From contig KN832563.1 in assembly GCA_000827205.1 (NCBI GenBank), forward strand, positions 1,154,765 to 1,218,764: a DNA stretch of 64,000 nt. The letters are read 5' to 3'. The DNA comes from Plicaturopsis crispa FD-325 SS-3. Taxonomy: Eukaryota; Basidiomycota; Agaricomycetes; Amylocorticiales; Amylocorticiaceae. This document shows positions 20,909 to 33,862 of this stretch, one piece after another. The translations under genes and the position numbers were made by a program. Every line of letters begins with the position of its first letter. Position 1 is the stretch's first letter. The notes under the pieces were generated by a model. It was not told the DNA's origin and did no database searches. It saw only the letters and a program-made list of their open reading frames with translations.

Positions 20909-23900
20909 ATGAGCAGGCCCGAGCCGAACACTCACCATGACGAGGAGGCCTTCGAGCTCACCGAAGATGGAAACCTCCTGCGCCAAGAATCATCGGGCGA
21001 ACGCTTCAAATACAAGGACGGAGACACTATCGACTGGCTGCACGAGGAGAGTGTAGAACGCCAGCGACAGCAGCACTTGCGTTCGCATCGGGGCCTGCGC
21101 GGAGTGATCGCCCCACTCATGGATGCCTCGCGACTGTGGTTTATCATCGTTGTGACTGGGGTGGGTATTGGTCTCGCTGGAGCGTGGTTGGACGTTCTCG
21201 TGAAATGGTGTGTGCTACTTTGTGTGTAATTGGTTAAGGCTAATGCGGGCGAGGGCAGGTTAGCGGACCTGCGGGAGGGACGGTGCTCATACGGGTTCTT
21301 CTACAACCAGGTAGCCTGCTGTAGTGGTTTGGACGGTGACGAACCTTTCCTTTCTCGAAGAAATGCCTGTTCTGATGGTCTACCATTGTGTAGCTGGAGA
21401 GGTGTGCACAGAATGGCGGACATGGAGTCAATGGTGGAATATCCATTCAATATTGGGCGGGGTACTCATACAGATATTCATCTATGTCGCCCTGGCTGTT
21501 TGTCTATTTCCTACCACTCCCTCAATACCTTGCCAATGCCAACCCTTTTCCCAGGTAGTCTTTGCGGGCAGCGCTGCCATCCTTGTCGAGAACTACGCCC
21601 CATAGTAAGTGTTATCGTCTCATAGAAGCCCCCGTCAAAACCATAGCATTAAATATCCGTGCAGTGCTTTTCATACAGGAAGTGAGCTGCAACGTGTTCT
21701 CCCCGTTTTCTTGCGCTGAAATCTATCCACAGTTCCCGAGATCAAAGCTGTGAATCTCCAGTGCCTTATGGCTAACCAGCTGAAAGCTGACGAGTTTGTG
21801 CAGATCCTAGGCGGCTATGTGCTCGATTCGTTCCTCAGTCCTTGGACTCTCCTCATCAAGGCACTCGGTCTGGCCCTCTCTGTCGCGTCTGGGTTGTCGC
21901 TAGGAAAAGAGGTCAGTACACACTGTCGAACATAAGGTGCTTTTCGGACAACTGATCCAATCATGGCAGGGCCCCTTGGTTCACGTCGCGTGCTGCCTAG
22001 CATATCTAGTGTCTAAACCTTTCCCTCAGTTCGCACGGAATGAAGGTATTTTCACTATTCCCACTTCTCTTCGTGGGGCATAACTAAACGAGATGGTCGC
22101 TCCAGCTTTGAAACGAAAGTTATTGGCAGCTGCAGCATCCGCAGGTGTCTCCGTCGCGTTCGGTAGTCCCCTGGGTGGCGTTCTATTTGGTCTTGAAGGT
22201 AAACAGACCCTCTGTGTTTCTACTTCGCTCAATCTAACACTGCCGATAGAAATGGACACATTTGCAAACGAGAGCGACGTGATGTGGCGCGGATTCGTGA
22301 CCTCTGTCATTGCGGCCGTGTCTCTACAATGGGTAAGCCGTGACGGTGTTAACTCGAGGGATAACACTGATGTGAATTATCTCGCTTTGCAGGTCGATCC
22401 ATTTGGAACAGCCCGATTAGTGCTTTTCGAAGTGCGTACGCCTATTTTCTTTCGTTTGTAGCTTGGGTGGTAACAGTCCAATGTTTGAGTAGGTAACTAG
22501 CGTAAGCGATACGTGGCGTACATTCGAATTGGTGTGCTTCCAGCCCTGTTTTTCTATGCATCCTTCTCAAATGACACGCCACTCCGCAGATCCCATGGCT
22601 CGCACTGGGCGTCATTGGTGTACGTGCCCACTTTACATCCAAATTTGACTCTTGAGCTAATACAATCGCTGCAGGGTGTGCTGGGGTCGCTCTTGATCAA
22701 GATGAATGTCGCCGTCGCGATCTTCAGGAGAGACAGTGGCTTGCATGAGTGGCCCATCCTGGAGGTGGTGGGCGTCAGCGCGGTCACGGCTGCCGTTAGT
22801 TACTTGGTGAGACTTTACAACCTGCCGCATTTAATCAATGTGCATTGACTGGTAGATCGGGTGGTGTAGGGTGTGTTTACTCGGTGCGTATTGCATGGCA
22901 AACTCCTAATGTAGTCGCGAATACTCACGGATGCTTACTTGCACTTTTCAGGGTACAGTCCTCGGAGCTGGTAGCGAACTTATTCCAGGAATGTGACCCC
23001 ACCAAGGGTGACTATCATGGCTTGTGCAAGTAAGTGGGACCTATGCTCCTTCCTTCCAGGCGCCCGTTCGAGCTGATGCGCCCAGCCCTAATGCTGTCTG
23101 GGAAAACGGATTCCTCCTCATTCTCACCGCTGTAACCAAATTTCTCCTGACGGCGTGGACTTTTGGCATGATGGCAAGTTCTTGGGATCCCGAAATGTTT
23201 GTTGGCCCAAGCACTGACATACACTCAAGGTACCTGCAGGAATCTTCCTACCGACGATCGCGATCGGTGCATCTCTGGGACGCGTCCTCGGGCTATTGAC
23301 GTACGTCCGGCACACATATTTTGCGGTGCCTCATTGTAATATCCAAATGTGAAGTCAGGGACTGCAGAGAGCGTATCCCACTGCCTGGATATTCTCGACT
23401 TGCCCACCCGATCCGTCTGTGCGTTGTGTGTCGCCCGGTTTCTACGCCGTCATCGGGGCTTCGGCAATGCTTGGCGGTGTGACCCGCATGACGAGTGAGT
23501 GCACCCCAAATTTATTGTCAAACCGCAGTGTTGATTCGTGCCCCCCAGTTTCCCTGGTGGTCATTCTGTTCGAAGTATGTTGCAGTTCCCTTGCACGACT
23601 TTCGTTAGCTGACTGACAGAAATAGCTGACGGGCGCCCTCTCGCACGTCCTGCCAATCATGATATCCGTGATGACAGCGAAGTGGGTCGGCGATGCGTTT
23701 GGGAAGGAGGGCATATACTCCGTGTGGATCGCGATGCGGCGCTACCCTTGGCTCCCGCCCGTGGAGTACCACGACGAGGGCGAAACGGCCAAGAATATCA
23801 TGAAGCCGTTGGTGGATCTCGTCGTCATCGAGGATGCAAGGGATACTGTGCGCGATTTGGGTGAGTGCGACGTCGCGATGTGGATTGAGGGCAGGTGCTG

Positions 23901-24487
23901 AAGTACTTATTTTGAAGATGCACTTTTGGGTAAGCGCAACTTTAATGGGTTTCCGGTCGTGCGCGGCCAGGCCCTCGTGGGTCAGTGATTTCTGGTTCAG
24001 TTCCTGTATGCCTCTGAAAGCTAAACAATTCCAGGCTACGTTTCTCGCGACAAACTTCGTTCGGCTATAGGTACGTTTGTGCAGATATGTATACGTTTCT
24101 CATCCACTCTAACGCAAAACACTATATAGACTCTCTGGAGTCAGATAACCATGAACGTATCTGCTCCTTCCTGCCGGACAATACTGGCAATACCGTCGAC
24201 CTGTCCACGATACTGGAAGAATCTGTCCTGCACCTGCGACAGGACGTCCCTCAGGAGCTTGTCGTTAGTATGTTTCAAAAAATGGCAAGTATTCCTTTGA
24301 ATGTCTCTTGATATATTCTTTCTCATGAGTATTGCTTGTGCAGAATCTACGCCAGATCCTATTGACAGAGGGGGGAGGAAAGCTGGTGGGGATGGTGTCG
24401 AAGACGGATATCGTAGCGCTGCTAAACAGACACTTTCCGCATACCGGCGCACTGGAGGAGTACCGCGGGTATTTAGCACCTCGATAG
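20909..24487 (+). CDS. CLC-family chloride channel / proton antiporter with CBS domains
   Basis: Many short exons run from ATG 20909 to TAG at 24487. The cytosolic N-terminus has [13 protein letters not shown], followed by the first helix ([25 protein letters not shown]). The chloride filter pieces are visible: TGIPEIKAILGG, LSLGKEGPLVHVA (gating glutamate in GKEGP) and [27 protein letters not shown] and the last membrane helices follow. The C-terminus has two CBS segments, the second reading [18 protein letters not shown], ending [10 protein letters not shown]. This is the ClC-3/Gef1 eukaryotic subtype, usually an endosomal or Golgi Cl-/H+ exchanger that supports acidification and copper/iron loading. 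The start was moved to ATG from an upstream GTG. Internal exon borders are approximate. Confidence 0.9.
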
Positions 24488-24767
24488 CGTTGTATTATTA
24501 TTTTTCTCTGGGTATCTTGCATTTGCTGTGTTTGAACTTTGCGTGTCGAGTTTCGACGGAGGCGAAAGTATTTTGGGATGTACTTCCGTGATTTTGGACC
24601 CAGCGATGCCGCACGGCGTTTGCCGTCCAACGGTGCCGGTCGCGTTGTCACGAAACGGGCGAGCTCTGAATCGACGTATGGCCCACCGCAAACGCGTCTC
24701 TTTCTCTTGCCAATATCTCTGAAAGACTACAATACATCTTGTCTTTACTACCTGCCACACATTCACT

Positions 24768-26171
24768 ATGTCTTCAGCCGCTAACGATGGCGACGTCTTT
24801 GGAGGTTCAAGCTCGCGTTTGCTATCACCGACCAAGGCCACGCCACGGAGATCGCCTTCGAAGCAGAGTCTCAGCTCCCGCCATTCGACAGCATCACTGC
24901 GGGGCTCGTCGAGCCTGGCACATGCACATGTCGTAGACGATGATTCTGCCAATGGACGCCACTCGTTAGCGCACGAGCTCGCTGCAGCACTTATGCCGGA
25001 ACCTAGCGCCGGTTCTAAGTTATTGGCGGAGGAATTTGGGATCGAATACGATGAGGGCGCTGAGGGCATAGATGAGGACAGTCAAATGGGCCCTCCGTCG
25101 CCCACGAAAGCGAAGGCAGGACCGTCATTTGCAGATGAACAAGGCGATCCACAGACATTGGATGCGGCTTTCCAGGACGCGCCGGCATCCCCTTCGTACA
25201 ACGACACCTCTGCAGACCATGATCCTACGTTCGGCACCCCAGCAACTCCGAAACGTAAGAAGCGACCCGAACAGGACTCGTTGGAGATGCTATCGCAGGA
25301 CCTGGCGTCCACAGATAAATTCCTCAATCATCTACGTCGACTCGATGTAGATCCCAGCTCGTCGATAGCGCCTTTAGAGAAGATCGCGTCGGACGTCATC
25401 CGTCGACTGAACGAGACTGCACGGGACCGGGAGGGACAGGTCAGAGAGCTGCTGGAATACGAGCGGGAGTTCCGCAAAATCTCTGGGGAGCGTGGGGGGA
25501 GCGACGTTCTGGGCCAGCTGGAGGAGTTGGTGGATACGGAAGAGCTCTCTGAGCAAACGTCCCCCGTTAACGCGCTTCGGCCAGATCCTCCATCCAGCTT
25601 GCGGATGGACTCTGTGGAGGAAGATCCTCCTGCAGCCGCCGTCAATGACTGGGAACTAGACCCCGAGCAAAATCGTCTCGGAGACGAGGACGAGAACGAG
25701 GAGGACGATGACGATGACGATACACCGGCACCGTCTCCAATCAAAGATTCCTTCCCGCAGCCTCCGCCTGTTGTCGGGTATCCCACGCCCGCAAAAACTA
25801 TACCTCATCTAGCCCACCTGCGTACATTCACAAGCTCACTCATCACATCACTATCCACTATATCCGAACAAGCGCAGGTCAACGGTGCAGCGACCGCCGA
25901 AGCGGGGCGGAAGATCCGCGCTCTGAAGAATAAGCTTGGTGGTTGGCGCACGGATTGGGACAACGCGGAACGCAGTCGCGTCAGGATCGAGAAGTGGGAG
26001 GCTGGCGTAGAGGACAACGAGACGTTCGGCGGCGCGCCTATGACCCCCGTGCGATCTCCGTCTGCTAGGAGAATAGACGGGCGGAAGATGGTGCAGGAGC
26101 ACCTACAGGCTTTCGAAAAGGCGCTCGCAGATGCCGGCGTTAAGACGCAGGCGATTATGGCTGCTTCATGA
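24768..26171 (+). CDS. acidic, partly coiled-coil protein of unknown function
   Basis: A single uninterrupted 467-residue frame starts at ATG 24768. The first 170 residues are Ser/Pro-rich and disordered, with several SP/TP sites (LLSPTKATPRRSPSK, PPSPTKAK) and a basic patch PKRKKRPEQ that could be a nuclear signal. A helical region spans about 175-255 (LEMLSQDLASTDKFLNHLRRLDV..). An acidic run (DEDENEEDDDDDD) follows, then a conserved-looking C-terminus (IRALKNKLGGWRTDWDNAERSRVRIEKWEAG..KMVQEHLQAFEKALADAG). Clustered SP/TP sites suggest cell-cycle kinase regulation, but no family was recognised. Lack of introns is unusual among its neighbours. Confidence 0.75.
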   Translation: MSSAANDGDVFGGSSSRLLSPTKATPRRSPSKQSLSSRHSTASLRGSSSLAHAHVVDDDSANGRHSLAHELAAALMPEPSAGSKLLAEEFGIEYDEGAEGIDEDSQMGPPSPTKAKAGPSFADEQGDPQTLDAAFQDAPASPSYNDTSADHDPTFGTPATPKRKKRPEQDSLEMLSQDLASTDKFLNHLRRLDVDPSSSIAPLEKIASDVIRRLNETARDREGQVRELLEYEREFRKISGERGGSDVLGQLEELVDTEELSEQTSPVNALRPDPPSSLRMDSVEEDPPAAAVNDWELDPEQNRLGDEDENEEDDDDDDTPAPSPIKDSFPQPPPVVGYPTPAKTIPHLAHLRTFTSSLITSLSTISEQAQVNGAATAEAGRKIRALKNKLGGWRTDWDNAERSRVRIEKWEAGVEDNETFGGAPMTPVRSPSARRIDGRKMVQEHLQAFEKALADAGVKTQAIMAAS

Positions 26172-26316
26172 TCTACCGAGCATTTATTTCCTCCACCTCT
26201 CCTCCTAACGCTCACGTCGGAAAATCTATATCGATTCTTCCCTGTCTAGTATACATATATTTGTCTGCACTGTATCTGCACACGTCTCTTAGAAGACACG
26301 GAATACCCACAATAAT

Positions 26317-29300
26317 CTACACCTCTTGGTAACCTGGAAGGACGAATGAAGCAGCATACAAAGCTTTCATTTCCCGTTGTATTTGTACCAATTTGTGCTG
26401 TACAATTTGGTTAGAGGATGTAGGGAGAGATACTTGCATGAGCGCACCGAGCATCAACAGCTTCCTTCCGCACAGATCGCTTGGGGTCATCGAGTGCGAT
26501 AGCCAGCTGTCGGATAACATTGGCCTTGTACGGGTGCAGGACATCGTAGCGTACAATGCTCGGTAGCACAGCAAGGAAACGTAAGGCCGAAATTCGAACA
26601 CGCTATGACCGAGAAATTCAATTCGACGCCTGAAACGAGGGATCGCGTACTCACCGCCGAAGGTATTTTGTATGTGCTGTTGTTGAGCATCGCTGTCACT
26701 AGCGTGGATGCATGCTCGGATATAGCATTTTGCTCATTGGAGCTCCCATCGGTGACGGCCAATAATGTGTCTATCACGTTCGCTCGGATGCTGTGATCAT
26801 CTAGCTCCAAGCCCCGCAAGAGTAGCGGCATAAGCTGCACGGTGTTGGAAGATGAGATTCAACACTTGAGGAGACGGGAAACACTGACTGCAGGAATCTC
26901 GGGTGCAAAAACCGTCTTGGGTAGAGATTTTATCAGGGACGTCAGTGCTACAAGGTACGCCGATTGGGTCTCCGGCTCTGGAAATACAAAGGAAAATGAG
27001 ATAAATGGCTATTAATGAGGATAATGAGACGCACCGGCCGCATTCTTGGCACCATCCACTAGCCGCGGTAGTATTTGATTCAAAAACCGTTGTGCATAGA
27101 GGAGCTGCGGGTCTCAATTACTTTCGCCCTTCGTACAATGAGCAAATATCTTACCTTGATTATGGCATGGTTTCGCTTCGTCAGGATTTTATCACCACCG
27201 CCGATAGTACCGATAGCTCGGGCAGCGTCCCATCCTATATCTTTGTCCCCGAAGATTTCAAAGAGGCGGTCCGTATATGCGCTCGCTTTAGGATGATTCC
27301 GAACCAACAGAGCTTTCGATATCTACAAGCAACAATGAGTAGATGCAATATGGACGGCAGGAGATGACTGACCCATATCCAGGCATTTATACCACTACGA
27401 CGTCTCTCCGCTGCGGCTGACGCGTTTGAAATTTCCTGGGACCAAAAAGTGTCTAGCGTCCACGATAAAAACTCAGTTACATCTGATAGAAAGGCGTTAG
27501 ACCCGTCGGACTGTACCACATAATAGGAGACTTACCTTCGGCACGTTTGTTTATCACCGCAGAGATAATATGACAAGCTGCGGATTTCTGAACCAAGTTG
27601 TCGGCCGTAGAAATTTTCCACTGTGCAACTAGGCGTAAAAACTCGCTTGGGTTTGGCGAAGGTATTGTGATCTATGTCAGAGTATTAGAAGCCATGCTAG
27701 TGCATGTGTGTGCACTATGATGCTCGCCTCTTTGTGTAGAGCAACGACGGCCGCTGCGAATAAAGCAACTAGATTCCTCTGTACCGATGTTGCAGACGGC
27801 TGTGATGTACTGTTTGAGGGCATGCCTAAACAGTCTAAAGTATAGACGTACCTCGAAGGGGCGGAAGTTTGAGCCTGCGGCAATTTTCTGTTGTCCCTCA
27901 GCAACCTTGGAGTAATCTCCGTCGAGGAAGGCAGCGAACAACGATGATGCGTATGTCTCTTGCCTCCTGTGGCACCAATGGTGAGCACGTAAGGCAGTAG
28001 TGAGAAAGGCAAATAACTTGCTGCACAGGTACTGTTTGGACAATCAGTGTGATAATTTCGGCCGCAACACGAACAACCCTAGGATCAGTCGCTGGATTGT
28101 TGCTTTCGGGCTGTAGAGCGGAGTAGATGAAGAGATTGTAGAGCCGTGGAACTAAACGATCGATGTATTTCGGAACATCGGTATGGCCTTTGTCCACCTT
28201 GTCCGAAAGTGTGTTGGACAATGTCGTCAAAATAGAATGCGCATACGCTGCACTAGGCTCGGAGTCTGCGTCGGGTGTTGGCAATTTAGTCGGTGCACAG
28301 ATCAAATCCAGTTTGGTGGACAGGCGGATGACAAGGGTCTCGAAGAGTGCCGGCTGCAGGCAGAGTGTCCTGAGAGAGGAGAGCACACGCCAGCATTTCG
28401 CCCTTTCAGCTGCCGCGTCACGGGCCGGTGACTGGTCGGGAAGTGTGCTAAAGAGCAGAGGGAGTGTTTGTTCTTCGACGTGACGGGGTGTTGTGCTCGA
28501 GATGGTTGACAGTAAATCGAGTGTGGAGTCACTTATCCGAGAACGTTAGTCGAAAGTCAAGTGAGCAATATGTGAACTGACCTTGTGTCAAACTCGAGTT
28601 CATCGATGTCTGCTTGCAGGGCTTCGTTGGTATTGTGCACAACGAAACCAAGCTCATCGTCTGTCAACAGGTGCTTCGTTGTCACGAGGCCCTTGAGACC
28701 AGCAAGCGCAGACCGTCGAGACGCTTGGGTCTTCAAACCTACAGTGAAAACACCAAGTACCGCATCCTTGAAGGGAAGTATGAAAACCTCCTCCGCGGCA
28801 TCAGAATCTGACGACGCTACAGTGGCGGAGTCACGGGCTGCGACGATTAAATCCGACAGAAGCGACAGTACAGCGGGCCGATTGGACACTTCGTCAGGAT
28901 CGAGAAAGAGCTTGACAAAGTGCGGGACTGCCTGGGAGATTGTAAAGCGGCAGACAGAGGCTGCGCCATCGCGCAGTGAGCCTTAAATGACTCCGTCCTG
29001 TGCCGAAGAGACAGAAGACTCACGAGTTGTCGACATAAACGCGCACAAAACTTTGGTTGCCGGACGTGCTTGACTCTTCTCCGGCTCACGAAGGATTTCG
29101 ATGCATTCCTGGCAAGCGTCTCGAGCAAGCCCTTGGATGTCAGTATCCATAGCGTCAGCGGAGGCACCATCTCCGTAAATCGTTTTGATCAAAGTCTGGG
29201 TCGCCTTAAGAGCTTCCTCCTCCGTGACGGGATCCGTCGGTTGGAATATCTGAATAAGGTGTCAGAAGAGCGTTTCGCATGAAGTCGTAAGGTGAATACC

Positions 29301-30636
29301 TCGAGCTTGAAAGAGCTCCATAGTTTACGGGCAGACGTACGAGCCAGAGCTGCGCCGTACACAGGGAGACAAGCAGAAATTGTCTGAAGAGTATCTCTCT
29401 GAAAGGCAAAAATTTAGGTTCACTGAGCCTCCGTGAGGGCAAATGCACCGAACCTTGGTTGCAGGTGACCCAGCGGTTAGTTTGTCAATAAAGAGAGGAA
29501 TAGATAATGGGCCAAATGCTGGGGTAGCGTTAAGGCATGCTCTGGATCCTACCATCAATTCGGGTAGACGTCGTATATATTGCAAAGTACTTGCCGCAGC
29601 GAATTCTTGAGATCATCGGGTGTCACTGCATGTTTGTAATCCGGTGGAGGCCTGAACGATATAGGAAAGTAGCAAAATGTGATATTGAATAGTCCCTATG
29701 AAGGCATAAGGTTCTGCAGAAGGGGTTAGCTAAGAAAGGACCTTACCTCAACATTATCAGAGATATCGAATTCGATCAAGATGACGCGGGCTATGGCAAA
29801 CGCCAGAAGCAGGTTACGAGGGTCTTTCTCGCCCTCCGCGATCCCAACGTATTTTGAAACGAATGATTTCCCCATTCCCTTCAAAGCTATGAAGTATGCA
29901 AGATTAATAAAATATATATATATACAACCACAGGAACCTACCATCACGGTGGCGTGCCATCAACGTGTCGAAAATCGTGAAGACCACGAAACGTGCAGGT
30001 TGCTCCAATGCTTTCATGGTGACATTGGCGAAGACGCTGTGTTTCAAGTCTTCGTTAACGATCCCCGCGCAAGCGTACAAGCCATGGTACGCACGCATTC
30101 GCAATGTCGACCGCGTCTGTCGGTGTACATGATGGCAATGAGAGGAGAGAGACCATCCCTTTCAAGGCAGGTATGATGGTCTCTGTATCCTCGAGTTTTC
30201 CGCAATAAAAGACAGTGAGGACACGCGCTTTGACACAATTCCCACCATAAGCCGTAGATCTGCTCAAGCCTAGGAAATGTCCGCACCAGACTGTCGATTA
30301 ATCTTATCCGGTGAACATCGGAGTAGCACCGCTGATAGAAATTCAACTCCTAGATTTGAGATGGCGTGGCATGAAGATTTATTCGGAGCGGGACGGTTTA
30401 CTAGCATTGAATGACTACCCTTCGTGCGCAAAACGTCCTCATCTGCAGTGAGATATTCTCCGAGGGCCTTGACGATATTAAGCAGCGTTATTTGGCCGTC
30501 CGACACTCCTGCCGTGAGGTTCGCAAATCGATGTATTGGACGCAGAAATACAGAGCATGCCTGACGCGGTCTCCTCTATTTCCTGATCCCGGCCGGACGC
30601 TATCCAGGTGCGCACCAGTCGCTCCGCATTTTCCAT
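26317..30636 (-). CDS. MMS19: MMS19 nucleotide excision repair / cytosolic Fe-S targeting protein
   Basis: At least 15 exons run from ATG 30636 (MENAERLVRTWIAS) to TAG at 26317. The product is all-helical HEAT repeats. Family landmarks in order are ITLLNIVKALGEYLT, GVEFLSAVLLRCSPDKINRQS, CGKLEDTETIIPALKGMVSL, FDTLMARHRDALKGMGKSFV, EFDISDNVEDLFNITFCYFP and FRPPPDYKHAVTPDDLKNSLR. The C-terminal core has LMPLLLRGLELDDHSIRANV and EQNAISEHASTLVTAMLNNS. Mms19 is the adaptor of the CIA targeting complex that hands Fe-S clusters to DNA polymerases, primase, XPD and Rad3-type helicases. It shares a 374-bp divergent promoter with the NDUFAF7-like gene, another metabolism-related assembly factor. Exon edges are approximate. 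Confidence 0.92.
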
Positions 30637-31010
30637 GGCGTTGCAGATGTATCGGATGCGTATTGGCAAATCGCAAGACCGTATACCGTTGTGTTTTCAG
30701 GTGATACGAGCAGCTTGAGAGCAATGCTCAGTTCGTGGTGGTGGAAAGCAAGAAGGAAGAGAAGAGGAAAAGCTCCGAGGCCGACGGTGCTCTCACTGTC
30801 GCGGCCGATCCGCGACGTCGACACGAGCAGATATTTGTGCTCTCCTCCTCCTGGACCTCATCCTTCAAAGCTCCAGTCTCGCGGGCTCGTATATCTTTTC
30901 TGTCTGAGGCGGCGGAAATCTTGCGCGTCCTTGAATCATCTCAAGCTCGCGCAGGCTTGCAGTTTCGGCTTGTACCTTGAGTGCACCTCGTCTACTACCA
31001 TACTATTTGC
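30637..31010. promoter_or_regulatory. shared promoter region of MMS19 and NDUFAF7-like gene
   Basis: A 374-bp space lies between divergent ATGs. No TATA box was recognised; CGCGACGTCGACACG at about 30808-30822 contains a CRE-like GACGTC core. Confidence 0.35.
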
Positions 31011-32698
31011 ATGCACTCGCTGGGATTGGCGGCGAGAGCCTCCCGCAGACAATGTTCACGTCCCCGGCTTTTCTCCACAACACCCATATGCTGCCGCGCA
31101 GGCGGTTCCGCCGCTAACAAGCCGCATTACACCAAACCGAAGCCGCCAGATAAATGGAACTACAATCAAAACGTCTCCTTCGACGAGACTGTCGATGCCA
31201 CGCTCATCGACTACCCGACTGTCACCGCGAACGACCTCGAGCGCGAGCACACGCCGCGAACTGGCGTGAAGATGCTCGTACGCGATTTTATCGACGACTC
31301 GCTATACAACCCCCATTACGGCTACTTCCCGAAGCAGGCGACCATCGTCACCTCTCCGGAGACGACATTTGACTTCGGGAAACTCAGAGACGAAGCGGAA
31401 TTTCAGGTGGAAGTCTCGAACCGTTACGCTGCATACGGCGCGGATGAGCTTGTAGGCCCGGGCAGGCAGCTCTGGCATACCCCGACAGAGCTATTCAAGG
31501 TACCTATGCCTTTGAAATGAGTGCGTCACTGGCTGACTGAATCTACGTAGCCATGGTACGGCCAAGCCATCGCTCAATGCCTCGTCTCAGAATATTTGCT
31601 CAAATATTTTCCGTATGAAGATTTCATCATATATGAAATTGGCGCCGGGAACGGCACGCTTGCCATGGACGTCCTGGATTATATCAAACGGGAGTACCCT
31701 GACGTGTATGATCGCACGCGGTACAATATAATAGAAATCAGTGGCAGTCTCGTCAAACTGCAACGCCAGAAATTGACCAAGGCACACCCTTGTGTTACCG
31801 TGTCGCACAAGAGTATATTCCACTGGAATAAATCGGAGCCCGCACCATGCTTTTTCTTAGCAATGGAAGTCATCGTGAGTTCCCTGTCTCTTTGACCTAG
31901 AATATTTTCTAATTATCTTTCCAGGATAACTTTGCACACGACGTTGTTCGCTATGATGTCCGCACGCTGGAGCCATACCAGGGCGTCGTGTCCATCGACG
32001 AGCAAGGGGACTTCAACATGTTCTATACGCGTGTCACTGACCCTCTCATCCGCTCCTTCCTCGCCTTACGAAAACATCTACAACATCCCCTCCCCCTCGC
32101 CAAGGCCCTCATTGCATACCCCCGGCTACGCAATTTTGTCGCCTCTCTCCCTTTCGCGCCGAACCTTTCCGCCCCGGAATACATCCCTACGCGACTGCTT
32201 AGCCTCCTGCGCACACTACGGCAGCACTTCCCGCGCCACCGGCTGCTGCTGTCCGATTTCTCCTCGCTGCCCGACACGATTGCAGGGTACAACGCACCCG
32301 TCGTGCAGACGCGCTATCAGAACACAACGATCCCGTGCGAGACGCTGCTCGTGCGCCAGGGCTACTTCGACATCTTCTTCCCCACGAACTTCGAGCGCCT
32401 GCGCGACATGTACGAGCATATCATCGCGCAGCCGCGGGGCAGCGCGGAGGTCACCGCGTCGCCCCTGCGCACGAGCGTGATCGGCGCGGATTTCTTCTCC
32501 TCGTACGTGCCGAGCAACCGGCGGACGCCCCGCGACGGCGTCGTGAGTGCGAGCGGGCTGCCGGTGGGCGAGCGCAAGTCGAGCGTGTTCACGCATGCGG
32601 AGTTTCTGGAGACGTACGCAGATCTGTCGAAGACGCGGCTGCGGAACGGGGAGAATCCGATGCTGGATTTTTATCAGAATGTCAAGTTTTTGTTTTAG
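31011..32698 (+). CDS. NDUFAF7: NDUFAF7/MidA-type mitochondrial SAM-dependent methyltransferase
   Basis: Exons 31011-31499, 31551-31874 and 31925-32698 join to 528 residues. Residues 1-40 (MHSLGLAARASRRQCSRPRL..) are Arg/Ser/Ala-rich without acids, a mitochondrial presequence. The domain starts with LVRDFIDDSLYNPHYGYFPKQ. The SAM motif I is YEIGAGNGTLAMDVLDYI, followed by YNIIEISGSLVKLQRQKL, FLAMEVIDNFAHDVV and LLSDFSSLPDTIAGYNAPVVQT. The family (former DUF185) methylates an arginine of the 49-kDa subunit of respiratory complex I during assembly in the matrix. It is longer than human NDUFAF7, mainly from an extended C-terminus (SSVFTHAEFLETYADLSKTRLRNGENPMLDFYQNVKFLF) that is typical of fungal homologues. 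Confidence 0.92.
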
Positions 32699-33007
32699 TC
32701 ATTGTCAAGGGGATGTTTCGTCGATGCTGGACGCTGCGCTCGTCGCGTTAGATATCACTCACTGGCCATGTGAACCCCGCCTCACAATACGACAGGCGAC
32801 CTCGTGGCGCTGTATGAGAAGTTTAAAGAGGAGAACAATGGCGCACAACAAGACCACACCATCGGTTAAGTAGCGACCACGACCACAAAAGGACGGGCCT
32901 GTGCAAGGCCTGTGCTGTTCATTCTGCATCGACATCCTTCTTCAAGCTTCAAGTTCAAGTACTCGTGGTTGTAGTACTAGACAGTACTGTAGATTCGTAC
33001 CCGCACT

Positions 33008-33349
33008 ATGGCACGCGCGTTCGTCATTTTCCAAGACTCTCCTTCCTCATCCGACGTGCCCACCGACACCGCGCCGTCCTCGTCGCCTGCGCCCGCCGCC
33101 ACGTCTACTGCGAAAGAGAACCTGCACCCCATCACCGGCGCACGGACGTCCACCAAATCGCGCAGGCCTTTGAAGGATGTGCTCACCACGAAGCAGCACA
33201 ATCCGCCGCCGAGCGGCAAGAGCGCTAAACCACGCACATCGTCTTCGTCACGGAAGGGCACGCGTGCCCAGGTAGTGCGCCTTGCGCGCGTCGAGGAGGA
33301 CCCAGAGCTTGTTATCGTGGAGCGCGCAGACGCCGTGGCAAAGTGCTAA
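33008..33349 (+). CDS. small basic disordered protein with KEN and D-box-like motifs
   Basis: A 113-residue single-exon frame starts at ATG 33008. It begins ARAFVIFQDSPSSS and then has a Ser/Pro/Thr/Ala-rich stretch. A perfect KEN box follows (TAKENLHPITG, residues about 36-46), then RRPLKDVL (R-x-x-L, D-box-like) and a basic Ser/Lys/Arg tail. KEN and D-boxes are APC/C degrons; small disordered proteins carrying both near the N-terminus include cell-cycle regulators. No domain confirms this, so the degron reading is inference. A poly-Gly or coiled segment is absent. Confidence 0.6.
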   Translation: MARAFVIFQDSPSSSDVPTDTAPSSSPAPAATSTAKENLHPITGARTSTKSRRPLKDVLTTKQHNPPPSGKSAKPRTSSSSRKGTRAQVVRLARVEEDPELVIVERADAVAKC

Positions 33350-33862
33350 ACGCCATTTCCTGAGGTACGTTTCAGGTCTTGCTCTCCTGACCCCTTGCCA
33401 GTTGCCTTGCTCAAGTTTTGTCCCAGGAATAATTCTTTCTCCCACCAGGAATCAGCGCTCAGCGCTAGTCCACCTCAGTCCGGCGTCGTTTTAATGTATT
33501 CCCCGGTACCGTGGCATCCCATGACGCCGAATCGGACCGCATGCATTGGGCTACGCAGGGTCGCAGCCGTTTCCCTTTCCCGTAGCTATGCTTTCATCGT
33601 TGTCCAGCCGTCGTAAATGCTATGTTGTCTATGCATTCATACACCATGTCGCATTCAAACTACCCGCTAGTTTTTTAGGCTGTTTGTCATTGCGCTTTAT
33701 AGCCGTTCCTCCCGGCCATCGAGGAAGCCCCTATTCAGTATTCGGCTCAAGATCATCAACACCGATAGAAAGTTCTCCTTTCCCCATCTCTCAGCGCTAA
33801 ATGTCACGATCATATAAGTACTGAGGTCTACTGCTCGCCAGCTTTTGTCATCCCCCCACGCC
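33350..33862. other. intergenic, no gene seen
   Basis: This lies between the small KEN-box gene and the wax-synthase-like gene. Short frames only, no coding bias. Confidence 0.4.
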
